From positions 1 through 7,919 of the forward strand of contig JAKAGC010000157.1 in assembly GCA_021817755.1 (NCBI GenBank): a DNA stretch of 7,919 nt, given 5' to 3'. Source of the DNA: Acidobacteriota bacterium. GTDB taxonomy: Bacteria; Acidobacteriota; Aminicenantia; UBA2199. Positions 1 to 6,893 of this stretch are shown here, one piece after another. Numbering within the stretch: position 1 is the stretch's first letter; every line of letters starts with the position of its first letter. The notes under the pieces are model-generated. The model searched no databases, had not been told where the DNA came from, and was given only the letters and a program-made list of their open reading frames with translations. A program made the position numbers and the translations under genes.

Positions 1-227
1 TTCTCATAGGTGCCTTGCTTTTGAGGGTCAGACGTATTGGGCTCCCCTTCTTTTCCTCCTGCTTCAAAAAATATAATCGCAGGGATTAACCCATTCTGCA
101 CAATACTTGCCCCGAACGTATCGATATACCCTTTATATTCATTGAGAACCATACCCATTGAATCGGAGATATTGCTCTTCTTAATCGCCTCAATCGCTTT
201 GGGAATCAATTCATCGATGCCTTTCAT
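1..227 (-). CDS. cmr5: Cmr5, small subunit of type III-B effector complex (5' part; runs off left edge)
   Basis: The reading frame opens at an ATG at 227 and stays open for 75 codons to the window edge, so a little over half of a typical Cmr5 (about 120-150 residues) is visible. The N-terminus reads MKGIDELIPKAIEAIKKSN, followed by KGYIDTFGASIVQNGLIPA at residues 32-50. This is the characteristic all-helical Cmr5 pattern of a Gly-Tyr-Ile then Phe-Gly-Ala-Ser and Gly-Leu-hydrophobic-Pro. Cmr5 is a non-catalytic subunit that stacks along the Cmr4 backbone and supports RNA-guided target binding in the cytoplasm. Its ATG overlaps the cmr4 stop as ATGA (224-227), and a GGAG Shine-Dalgarno (239-236) sits 8 nt upstream inside cmr4, so the two are translationally coupled. 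The gene order predicts cmr6 next, outside the window. What is seen is the motif and overlap; the function is known from the family. Confidence 0.9.
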   Translation of the reverse strand, partial: MKGIDELIPKAIEAIKKSNISDSMGMVLNEYKGYIDTFGASIVQNGLIPAIIFFEAGGKEGEPNTSDPQKQGTYE

Positions 228-1183
228 GGTCTCTTCTCCGCTTGAAGAACCGGGGAAATCAAATCATCGATCTTCTCGATGCGCGTGAACCCATACCCGA
301 TACTGGCATTCCCACCGATTTGAACCGGTTCACGGGACGAAAACTCAAGATCGTAAGCGATATCACGTGGTTTTAACAGGAAGAAATAAAACCGGCTCTC
401 ACGCGGCACAACCTGCTCATGCCATATATTGGTACTCCTGCCGTTCTCCAAACAATTACGAGCAATGAGAGGCAAATGATAATCACCGCATATATCATCG
501 AAATCGATATCGTTCATCAACACGGGGTTCTCCCCTATTATACTCTTAATCATCGTGACGCTCTGGCTGTCGAGTTCGGTGTATTGGATTTTATGTTCAT
601 GCTCTTCGAGTACAGCGTCTTTATCGGTCTTATCAAATGTAAATGCTGTACCTGATTCCGGTTTTAATTGGGCGAGCCGATTGAGGTGTTTTTTTATATC
701 ATGGGTATCGGAACAATCGAACGTTTTCATCATATCGATTAAATCAGAAATAACATGAGGACATGTGGCCCTGAAAAAGGATTTAACATTGCTTCGCACC
801 GGTATGGAAAAAAGGTTGGCATTAAAGAAGCGGAATTTACCGGCCTGGTGGATTTTTTTCGATTTCTTAACTTCACTCTCTTTCTTATCTTCGTTCTCTG
901 TGTTTTCTTCCTTTTCGTTTTTAGGGGTATTATCGGTTCCGAAAATATCGATGATGCGAGGCGTATTTTTCCCGTATTTTAAATCGAAATACTCCCGCAG
1001 TGCTCCTTTTAAACCCGAGGCATTGATATTGGGGATGCCGGTAACAACATCCCTTTGAACTCGGTTATCCACAAGACCATAGGCTTCATCTCCACTTCCC
1101 ACGTGCATATTGGTTTTTGCTGTTATAATATACAACTCGCTCTGATACGGTGTTTCATTCATTTGTTTCTTATTATCTGACAT
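224..1183 (-). CDS. cmr4: Cmr4, backbone RAMP subunit and target-RNA nuclease of type III-B complex
   Basis: This 319-residue protein has the full Cmr4 signature. Residues 27-45 contain HVGSG and then GLVDNRVQRD, where D39 aligns by pattern with the catalytic aspartate of Cmr4 (D26 in Pyrococcus furiosus Cmr4). SGLKGALR follows at 56-63, the block RFFNANLFSIPVRS at 118-131, HEQVVPRESRFYFF at 255-268 and the glycine-rich IGGNASIGYG at 289-298. Cmr4 subunits form the helical backbone of the complex on the crRNA and cut bound target RNA at 6-nt intervals; the aspartate predicts an active enzyme. Residues 86-112 are a run of Glu, Lys, Asn and Asp with almost no hydrophobic residues, an apparently disordered insertion that makes the protein slightly longer than usual. 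The ATG lies 3 bp after the cmr3 stop and has an AAAGGA Shine-Dalgarno (1196-1191) 7 nt upstream. The stop overlaps cmr5 by 4 bp. Confidence 0.95.
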   Translation of the reverse strand: MSDNKKQMNETPYQSELYIITAKTNMHVGSGDEAYGLVDNRVQRDVVTGIPNINASGLKGALREYFDLKYGKNTPRIIDIFGTDNTPKNEKEENTENEDKKESEVKKSKKIHQAGKFRFFNANLFSIPVRSNVKSFFRATCPHVISDLIDMMKTFDCSDTHDIKKHLNRLAQLKPESGTAFTFDKTDKDAVLEEHEHKIQYTELDSQSVTMIKSIIGENPVLMNDIDFDDICGDYHLPLIARNCLENGRSTNIWHEQVVPRESRFYFFLLKPRDIAYDLEFSSREPVQIGGNASIGYGFTRIEKIDDLISPVLQAEKRP

Positions 1184-1186
1184 GGT

Positions 1187-2362
1187 TTATTCCTTTCCCT
1201 TTTCCTTTTGTAAAGGAAATATTTTATAATAATTGAATCCCACTTTTTTATTTCCCGGTTTATCCAATAACCCTCTTATGCGATCGAGGGTGCTATTATT
1301 ACTATAATACAAAACCGTTCCACGCGCTAAGAGATTGTAAGGCGTTCCCAGGTAAGGCGTAGTGTCGTTTTTTTGATTACTCAGATTCGAGTAATGATTC
1401 GTAGTGCGTACACTCGATCTCAAATTCCTGGAATACACACTCTGCGATACAGAAAAATCACAGATATTCAGTATCGACGGTTCGACAAATGCATCGCCTG
1501 TCAAAAGGATTTTAGAACCTTTCAATTCAGGTATGGTTTCATCGAAAAGATTAGCAACTGTTTTTTCTGTTATTTTCTCTTCAATGTCCATCCTGAAAGC
1601 CGACCGCTCTCCTCCGAAGAAAACAAAATTAGAATCGAATTTCACGGATTCCTCGTTTACCTTTTTTTTAAGTTTTAAATAAAACGAAAATGCATATCCC
1701 TTTTTCAATCTCAAAAATACCTGTTTGTAATAGGCATCTTCCTGCGTTTGGCCCTCTTTTCCTTTGGTGATCCCCACCTGTTCATCCGGGATAAAGAGGT
1801 CCTTTAATTCAACGATCATTTCCGGTGACTCTTTTGAAATGAGTCTATCGGGTGGGCGTTTTTTGGATTTATACCCGTCGAGGTAAGGGAGAAAGGATTT
1901 GGTTTCGGCGTTAGTATTATTAAAAAAAGCCTGGCCATCTTCTTTGGGAGAGTACGGGAAACCATAATCACCAGGGAGTACATGGAACGCACGGTTTTTA
2001 TTCCGAGTGATAAACACAGGGGATAGTTCTTCGATTGATCCGAAATCCTGGACTTCCTGATCGCAATTTTCAAAAGAAGGATTGAAACTTTTTTCTCCGA
2101 TTAATTTAATTGCTTTCTCTTTTTTTTCGTTGCTGTCGGAACTCCCAAGCGGGAATAGTCCGTTTTGCATTAACAATTCCTGGCGCAGCATCCCCAGGAT
2201 AACCGTTTGAGAAGGGAAATATAGCGATTTTATATAGTAATCTTTTTCCTTCTCTACTTCGGTGAGTTTTTGTCCTCCGAAAAAGAAATTACCCAGAGGG
2301 GTTAAAGTAACGCGTACAATACGGTGTGTATGGGTATTGGATTGTTTATTATTGTCGTTCAT
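1187..2362 (-). CDS. cmr3: Cmr3, crRNA 5'-tag-binding RAMP subunit of type III-B complex
   Basis: This is a 391-residue RAMP-fold protein with Cmr3-type blocks in order: TPLGNFFFGG at residues 21-30 (first strand), YFPSQTVILGMLRQELL at 48-64 (the Pro-x-x-x-hydrophobic-x-Gly-x-x-Arg helix), LFIPDEQVGI at 189-198, FVFFGGERSAFRM at 246-258 and LLARGTVLYY at 344-353. Cmr3 caps the foot of the complex, contacts Cas10 and holds the 5' tag of the crRNA. The start is not marked by a good Shine-Dalgarno. The ATG at 2362 lies inside the end of cas10, whose TAA ends at 2349, giving a 14-bp overlap, so initiation probably depends on cas10 translation. An ATG two codons upstream (2368) is equally possible. 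An open frame continues upstream to 2539, but that stretch is cas10 read out of frame and has no RAMP similarity. The stop is 3 bp before the cmr4 ATG. Confidence 0.92.
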   Translation of the reverse strand: MNDNNKQSNTHTHRIVRVTLTPLGNFFFGGQKLTEVEKEKDYYIKSLYFPSQTVILGMLRQELLMQNGLFPLGSSDSNEKKEKAIKLIGEKSFNPSFENCDQEVQDFGSIEELSPVFITRNKNRAFHVLPGDYGFPYSPKEDGQAFFNNTNAETKSFLPYLDGYKSKKRPPDRLISKESPEMIVELKDLFIPDEQVGITKGKEGQTQEDAYYKQVFLRLKKGYAFSFYLKLKKKVNEESVKFDSNFVFFGGERSAFRMDIEEKITEKTVANLFDETIPELKGSKILLTGDAFVEPSILNICDFSVSQSVYSRNLRSSVRTTNHYSNLSNQKNDTTPYLGTPYNLLARGTVLYYSNNSTLDRIRGLLDKPGNKKVGFNYYKIFPLQKEKGKE

Positions 2363-3953
2363 TGTCATCTTGGTTGAAAAAATGGAGTGTACGCAGTACC
2401 GCGTATACTGCCTGGAATTTGCGGTCATCTTTTTTCTCTGCGTCTGGGACAGCAATATAGACTTTATAAACCAGTTCAGCCACACGGTCGATATATCCCC
2501 TGTACTCGTCATGAATTTCTTCATCGAACGAGTTGGCAAAGAAATGCTTGACCCGTTCTTCTACCTGGTCCGGGACATGTTCGAATAGTTCTTTCAATAT
2601 TCCCCGGTATGCCTGGATACTGTGTACAATTGAGTTGAGGTATTTATCTTTGTCTTTATCGCTAAAATCCTTCAATAGTTTCATGACCAGGGTGTAGATA
2701 TTGCGGTTTCCAGGAGAATCATCTTTCATAAGTTCTTTTTGAAAAACCGTGCCAAATGCCCGGCCACTATGTTTTAAAACCTTAAATGCCACGGCATTTT
2801 TTCTTTTCCCATTTTCAGAATGTTTTTTGGCATGGTTTTCAAGTTGGTTTCGGGCTTCTACCAGTGCCTCATTCATTGGGAACTTGTAATAGGTTATAGA
2901 AACCCCATACGAGAGGGTATTATCGGGGAATTTTTCTTTGAATTTGGCATCGATTTCATTAATTAGATCGAAGATGTTTCTTTGAGAATAGGTCGAGTCC
3001 TGTTCATTTTTGAATCGATTCACGATGGGAGCAAAAAAGAGTAGATCGTCACCCCCTGCATAAACGGGCGTGCCTCCATAATCCTGGATGATATGAACTG
3101 CATCGGATGCAAAAGAGGTAAAACCCTGCGTAAAGATTTTCAATTGGTCTAATTTTTTTTCTTTGATTGTTTCTCCGATGTCGTCACCGTCTGCCTGGAC
3201 AATCGCAATATATTTATGGTACATTTTGAATTCTTCTTTAAATGCCTCATCAGTCTTTAAAGCCTGGATGATGGAGGTTTCATCTTCGTCATACTGGTTT
3301 ATGATATATTTTTTGATGGTTTGGTAATAGATTTGTTTATCTATTTTTTCTAATTCACATGATGCAATCTCGATCAATGATTTGAAGCGCTCATCCAATC
3401 CTGCATCCAAAGAAAGAAAATTCTTTCCCTTTGATTTCAAAAATTTCTGTATAACCTGGTTCGTATCTATATGTATAAACTTGGTTTGGCGTTCGATGCA
3501 ATCCAGATATGATGATAATTCGACAATTGGATTCATATCTTGATCGAAGTCTTTCTCGACAAAATAGATTTGAAGGTAGCTATCCAGGGCATCGCGAACT
3601 TTTTCGATATTCAGAGCATTGTTTTCCTCCCGGAGTTTTTCGTAAATCCCATTTGCAATGATTTGCATGGAAATGTTTACTGCTTCTTTAAGTTTCTCGA
3701 AATCTCCGTCCATAGCCCGGAAAATTAATCGATCGGGGAAAAAACCTGCTTTTAGTTTTTTGCTCGGGTCAGAAGGAGGATTCTGATTGGGGATGATGAT
3801 ATTTTTTTCGTCCAATCCTAGTTGTTTAAGTTGGTGAATGATTGTTTTCATCAAGAAAGAGAAGAGATAACTTGCCGTCCATATTTCTCGTGTTTTTTTC
3901 GCCATGCCCAGTGTTTTGATAATCGGTCCGATGGTTAATCCGATAATTTTCAC
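2349..3953 (-). CDS. cmr2: Cas10/Cmr2, HD-less signal-synthesising large subunit of type III-B complex
   Basis: The protein has 534 residues, well below the roughly 700-1000 of many Cmr2 proteins. It begins directly with the first Palm domain: IGPIIKTLGMAKKTREIW at residues 8-25, then TASYLFSFLM, the pattern that normally follows the HD domain. No HD nuclease domain precedes it. The second Palm domain carries ADGDDIG at 254-260 and the cyclase motif YAGGDDLLFFAP at 298-309, with GGDD at 300-303. This predicts metal-dependent nucleotide transfer to make a second messenger when target RNA binds. The whole protein has only two cysteines (C152, C199), so the four-Cys zinc finger common in Cas10 is missing. 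Residues from about 400 form the helical C-terminal domain. The start is a GTG preceded by AAGGAG at 9 nt. Cmr1 ends 14 bp upstream and cmr3 overlaps the 3' end. The product (SAM-AMP or cyclic oligoadenylate) cannot be read from the sequence; association with CorA favours SAM-AMP. Confidence 0.94.
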   Translation of the reverse strand: MKIIGLTIGPIIKTLGMAKKTREIWTASYLFSFLMKTIIHQLKQLGLDEKNIIIPNQNPPSDPSKKLKAGFFPDRLIFRAMDGDFEKLKEAVNISMQIIANGIYEKLREENNALNIEKVRDALDSYLQIYFVEKDFDQDMNPIVELSSYLDCIERQTKFIHIDTNQVIQKFLKSKGKNFLSLDAGLDERFKSLIEIASCELEKIDKQIYYQTIKKYIINQYDEDETSIIQALKTDEAFKEEFKMYHKYIAIVQADGDDIGETIKEKKLDQLKIFTQGFTSFASDAVHIIQDYGGTPVYAGGDDLLFFAPIVNRFKNEQDSTYSQRNIFDLINEIDAKFKEKFPDNTLSYGVSITYYKFPMNEALVEARNQLENHAKKHSENGKRKNAVAFKVLKHSGRAFGTVFQKELMKDDSPGNRNIYTLVMKLLKDFSDKDKDKYLNSIVHSIQAYRGILKELFEHVPDQVEERVKHFFANSFDEEIHDEYRGYIDRVAELVYKVYIAVPDAEKKDDRKFQAVYAVLRTLHFFNQDDNERQ

Positions 3954-3962
3954 GTTTAAATT

Positions 3963-3968
3963 CTCCTT
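3963..3968 (-). promoter_or_regulatory. Ribosome binding site setting the GTG start of cas10/cmr2
   Basis: On the minus strand AAGGAG lies 9 nt before a GTG at 3953, and its first A is also the last base of the cmr1 TAA stop (3970-3968). The next in-frame ATG (codon 17) would remove the conserved IGPIIKTLG strand of the Palm domain, so the GTG is the credible start. The overlap of stop and Shine-Dalgarno suggests ribosomes finishing cmr1 reinitiate on cas10. Confidence 0.8.
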
Positions 3969-5116
3969 TATTTTTTAGAAATCCTTTCCCAATTCTTCAA
4001 ATCGTTATTGTTAATTAGACAAAAATCCAAAAAACTTATCATGTTGAAATCACTTTTCAGAGGTGTTGGAATGGTGAATAATCTTTTATTATCAAGTGAA
4101 AATTTGAATTCTCGGTTATACATTTCATCAGGAATCTCATTAGGAAAAATGTAGATGTGTTGATTGAAGACTTTGAACATGAGGGGGGATTGGAACCGTT
4201 CAATTCTGTCTTTATCATCTTTTTCTTTATTGTCTTCGATATTGACCTGTATTTTACCTTTCCAGGTCCTGAATTCATTGTGTTCAGCGAGTCCAAGTAA
4301 TGCACGAATATATCGAAAATTCGGTGTTTCTTTTTCCGGCAGGGATTTCGCAATCCGTTGAGGTCCGTCTTCGGAACGATACTTCAATGAATCGAACACA
4401 TCTTTATATCTTGTTTTGAGTGTTTCTTTGATCTTTCGTTTTTCCCAATCGATATGCTTTTCCTCGCTCAAGTACCGGAACAATTTTGATTTGATGTACT
4501 TATTATGATTGATACCGCTCTTCATAATTTTATAATCCATATCGATCTCATTATAGATATTCGAGCCTGATGGTTTCTTCCTGTAATACACCGGGTATTT
4601 TGAAAGGGCACTATTCTCGAATCCTGCCTGGGTCGTATCACCGGTCGTAAAACACCCGAAACCTTTACTCTGCCTTAACCCGAAATTATGCAATATAAAA
4701 AATTTTTCAATAACCTCTTTTATTTTATCCAGGAGTTCGGTCTTAAAGCTGAATATCTCTAATGAATGAGACGGATAATAAACAGTGGTTTTATCCATTG
4801 TAATAATCGGTACTTTTTTCGTTTCCACTTTCCCCGGTTCAACCGATATCCTGACTTTATAATCCAGGGCTTTGTGGATGTCATTTTTATACTTTTTTTT
4901 ATCCTGCCCATTGAGAGCCTTGTATTTTTCCTCATCATGTTCGATAAGGAATTTCTTGTACTCCTCAAAATCATCGAATACTTCATCAATAAGAAACTTA
5001 TCCAGTTTTGGTTTTAACTCAGTGGAACGTAATGTTGCGCCCGCTTGATCGCTTTGGAAATGAATCAACGGACTGTGCTGCTTTAACGTAACAATCAATT
5101 TGAATGGATTACTCAT
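3968..5116 (-). CDS. cmr1: Cmr1-like RAMP subunit of type III-B complex
   Basis: This 382-residue protein carries RAMP features. The N-terminal strand and loop read KLIVTLKQHSPLIHFQ (residues 6-21), followed by GATLRSTELKPKLDKFL (26-42). A helix and glycine-rich loop read LRQSKGFGCF at 147-156, typical of the Arg-x-Ser-x-Gly-Phe-Gly loop of Cmr1. YIRALLGLAEHNEF (269-282) and ERFQSPLMFKVF (306-317) look like a second RAMP-like half. Cmr1 binds the 3' region of the crRNA-target duplex at the head of the complex. The call rests on these loops and on position, since the genes downstream are cmr2, 3, 4 and 5 in canonical order. A divergent Cmr6 or an unnamed Cmr-associated RAMP is the main alternative. 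The ATG at 5116 has GGGAG (5128-5124) 7 nt upstream and lies 2 bp after the corA stop. An in-frame TTG at 5146 would add ten residues overlapping corA and is unlikely. Confidence 0.78.
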   Translation of the reverse strand: MSNPFKLIVTLKQHSPLIHFQSDQAGATLRSTELKPKLDKFLIDEVFDDFEEYKKFLIEHDEEKYKALNGQDKKKYKNDIHKALDYKVRISVEPGKVETKKVPIITMDKTTVYYPSHSLEIFSFKTELLDKIKEVIEKFFILHNFGLRQSKGFGCFTTGDTTQAGFENSALSKYPVYYRKKPSGSNIYNEIDMDYKIMKSGINHNKYIKSKLFRYLSEEKHIDWEKRKIKETLKTRYKDVFDSLKYRSEDGPQRIAKSLPEKETPNFRYIRALLGLAEHNEFRTWKGKIQVNIEDNKEKDDKDRIERFQSPLMFKVFNQHIYIFPNEIPDEMYNREFKFSLDNKRLFTIPTPLKSDFNMISFLDFCLINNNDLKNWERISKK

Positions 5117-5118
5117 GG

Positions 5119-6777
5119 CTATACTCCCAATAATGAAAAAAAGCAACCGGAAAGAAGTAAGAAAATAATAAGAATCTCAAAAAATACAAGACCTATTAAC
5201 AAGGGCTTTTTCATCCGGTCATGCCGGGTGAATAAAAGCCAGGATATAAAACATGCAATAAGCATAACCATCACAATAGTGATTAATCTACTCGGAGCAC
5301 CTACATCCAGAACATTTGAGAAAATATTCATTCCAAAAAAACCACTGATAAATGCAGGGATCAAAAAAAGAGAACCAATGATGGTAATTTTTTGAAGAAG
5401 ATCATTTCTTCTATTTTCTTCCTGGAGTGAAACATAATTATGAAGTTCTTCTATTTCCTGATCCAGTGCTTTTACATCCCGCTCGATATTCATGGCTTTG
5501 ATTATTTTTTCATATAACTCGATTCCCTGCTCAATTGCCGTGATCTCTCTGAAATAAATTTTATTTATAAACTGAAGATATTTTTTTTGAAGCTTTCTCA
5601 ATTTATCGGAAGTGTTCTCTGATTCTTCCATATTTGCAATGTAAGTAGCTTCACTGGAAAAACGAAGAATCGAAGCACGTTGAACCAGGGATAGTAATAC
5701 CATCCTGAAATACATAGTTTTGAAATGATCCTTAAAAAATGTTTTCTCACTGTCATTTAAAAGGATAAACGAATACCGTGTGATTCCAAAAAGTGAACTC
5801 CATTCGGTTCCTATCCAACGATCATATGTATGCTCCGTTAACAGCTTTTTCTTCATTGGTATGCTATTACATGAGGGCGAAGACTTATCGATAAACACCA
5901 ATTTATACCAGTCATCATCATAAGTATAATTATATTCCTCTTTTTTTTTTTTATAATTTGCTAATTCTTTACAAAAAGCTTTATCCGCGATCCAGCAGAA
6001 AACAAACAGTCGGTCATCCAGTATCGGTGAGATGCGGATACCTTCTTTCTCCTTCTTCAATTCATCGGTGTGAAATGAATTCCCCAGGACCCCCATGATT
6101 GTATTTGAAAGAGTATTTTTATTTTTTTTTGCACTATCAATCGTATCGAAGCATTTAAAATCTGATTCAAACTTTTTTTTCTTATCAAAAACGATTTCTA
6201 GAGAATCGGCTAAAAATGCTTCCTTAGTGCATCGAGTTAATTCTGGAAATTCATCATGTTTATTCAGAAATTGTGGATAGATATGTCTTCCGAATTCATT
6301 AATTCTGAGAATATCATTAAGCTCTGTATAACGATGATTGGCCATATGAAATGAAAGAATTCCCACCCCAGTGAAGTAAACAGTCAAAAGGATTTTCTCA
6401 ATTTCTAATTCATATGTTACACATTTTTCCTTTGTATCGACCGTTTTGATTCTATATAAAGGAATTGTATTGGATTCAATTATATATTTGTATTGTCTGA
6501 GAGTCTTAGAATTCTTACTATCGGCAAATAATGCCTCTCTCGCAAAATCATAAAAATATATATACTCATTGTAATCCAGAGGACTATTGATTTCAAAGAA
6601 ATCTTCTTTCCAAACCGAACCAGATTTCGTTAATAAATTGTCAAATTTTTCCAGGGAAGTACGTTCTGAAAAATCGAGTTGTTCAATGGATTTTCCTCCT
6701 GTTTTAATATCCCATTTAAATGGAAATGCAAAAATATGGTGACTTTTAGATTTATCAGAATTGGAATTTGGTTCCAT
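5119..6777 (-). CDS. corA: CorA-like membrane effector associated with type III-B CRISPR
   Basis: This 552-residue protein is much longer than ordinary CorA magnesium channels (about 320-350). Residues 1-380 form a large soluble part with a FTGVGILSFHMAN segment at 135-147 and DILRINEFGRHIYPQFL at 155-171. Residues about 386-460 are a charged helical stretch like the CorA stalk helix. The first membrane helix (about 463-484) ends in the CorA signature GMN at 482-484, within ISGFFGMNIF. A second helix spans about 498-516, followed by the basic TRHDRMKK. A third hydrophobic stretch at about 525-548 is not part of the usual two-helix CorA. In characterised type III-B CorA systems this protein is the membrane effector activated by a Cas10-made messenger, SAM-AMP in Bacteroides fragilis; sensing by the large N-terminal part here is inference. 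The ATG is preceded by AGGAG (6790-6786) at 8 nt. The gene is first in the operon, 2 bp from cmr1. Confidence 0.88.
   Translation of the reverse strand: MEPNSNSDKSKSHHIFAFPFKWDIKTGGKSIEQLDFSERTSLEKFDNLLTKSGSVWKEDFFEINSPLDYNEYIYFYDFAREALFADSKNSKTLRQYKYIIESNTIPLYRIKTVDTKEKCVTYELEIEKILLTVYFTGVGILSFHMANHRYTELNDILRINEFGRHIYPQFLNKHDEFPELTRCTKEAFLADSLEIVFDKKKKFESDFKCFDTIDSAKKNKNTLSNTIMGVLGNSFHTDELKKEKEGIRISPILDDRLFVFCWIADKAFCKELANYKKKKEEYNYTYDDDWYKLVFIDKSSPSCNSIPMKKKLLTEHTYDRWIGTEWSSLFGITRYSFILLNDSEKTFFKDHFKTMYFRMVLLSLVQRASILRFSSEATYIANMEESENTSDKLRKLQKKYLQFINKIYFREITAIEQGIELYEKIIKAMNIERDVKALDQEIEELHNYVSLQEENRRNDLLQKITIIGSLFLIPAFISGFFGMNIFSNVLDVGAPSRLITIVMVMLIACFISWLLFTRHDRMKKPLLIGLVFFEILIIFLLLSGCFFSLLGV
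5124..5128 (-). promoter_or_regulatory. Ribosome binding site setting the cmr1 start
   Basis: GGGAG on the minus strand is 7 nt before the ATG at 5116 and lies within the last codons of corA. It chooses the internal ATG, giving a protein starting MSNPFKLIV, over the upstream TTG at 5146, and implies coupling of cmr1 translation to corA. Confidence 0.75.
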
Positions 6778-6818
6778 ATAAGCTTCTCCTAAATTAAGTC
6801 TTCCATCACTAACATGGC

Positions 6819-6847
6819 AGTATATTTAAATTTAAACCCTATGTCAA
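6819..6847 (-). promoter_or_regulatory. Sigma-70-type promoter of the corA-cmr operon
   Basis: Reading the minus strand, TTGACA (6847-6842) is a perfect -35 box. It is followed by a 17-bp spacer and TATACT (6824-6819), which differs from the -10 consensus TATAAT at one base. Transcription should start near 6812, giving a 5' leader of about 35 nt that contains the corA AGGAG site. It is the best promoter match I found and faces the CRISPR operon. The very short leader leaves little room for a riboswitch or attenuator. Confidence 0.85.
6825..6836. promoter_or_regulatory. 12-bp perfect palindrome in promoter spacer (possible operator)
   Basis: TTTAAATTTAAA occupies most of the spacer between the -35 and -10 boxes, ending directly at the -10 box. 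That is a classical place for a repressor site. The sequence is only A and T in an AT-rich region, so chance is a real alternative. No regulator gene is visible in the window. Confidence 0.3.
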
Positions 6848-6858
6848 TCCTAAATGTT

Positions 6859-6872
6859 GTGCAAAAATGCAC
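6859..6872. promoter_or_regulatory. Short dyad GTGCA-N4-TGCAC upstream of the -35 box
   Basis: The plus strand reads GTGCAAAAATGCAC, two perfect 5-bp arms around an A4 core, ending 11 bp upstream of the -35 box. It contains most of the G and C in its surroundings, which makes it stand out. It is not followed by a T-run on either strand, so it is not a terminator. A binding site for an activator or repressor of the CRISPR operon is possible. Confidence 0.35.
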
Positions 6873-6893
6873 TTAGAATAAACCATTGATATT

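Noticed and set aside
37..1058. Plus-strand open frames opposite cmr4 and cmr5
   Set aside because: They are shadows of strongly supported minus-strand genes, with no ribosome binding sites or recognisable domains.
2363..2539. N-terminal extension of Cmr3 giving a 450-residue frame
   Set aside because: The extension is the end of cas10 read in another frame and has no RAMP similarity. The Cmr3 first strand TPLGNFFFGG begins about 20 residues after the ATG at 2362.
5117..5146. TTG start of cmr1 at 5146 adding ten residues
   Set aside because: It overlaps the corA 3' end and lies beyond a well-placed GGGAG site that serves the ATG at 5116; the extra residues are the corA membrane-tail region in another frame.
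5119..6777. Housekeeping magnesium transporter CorA
   Set aside because: The length, the unrecognised N-terminal part, the missing MPE-type loop and the 2-bp junction with cmr1 all point to a CRISPR-linked effector.
6789..6815. Eight-codon leader peptide (MLVMEDLI) between promoter and corA
   Set aside because: Its ATG at 6815 lies at or before the predicted transcription start and has no Shine-Dalgarno.
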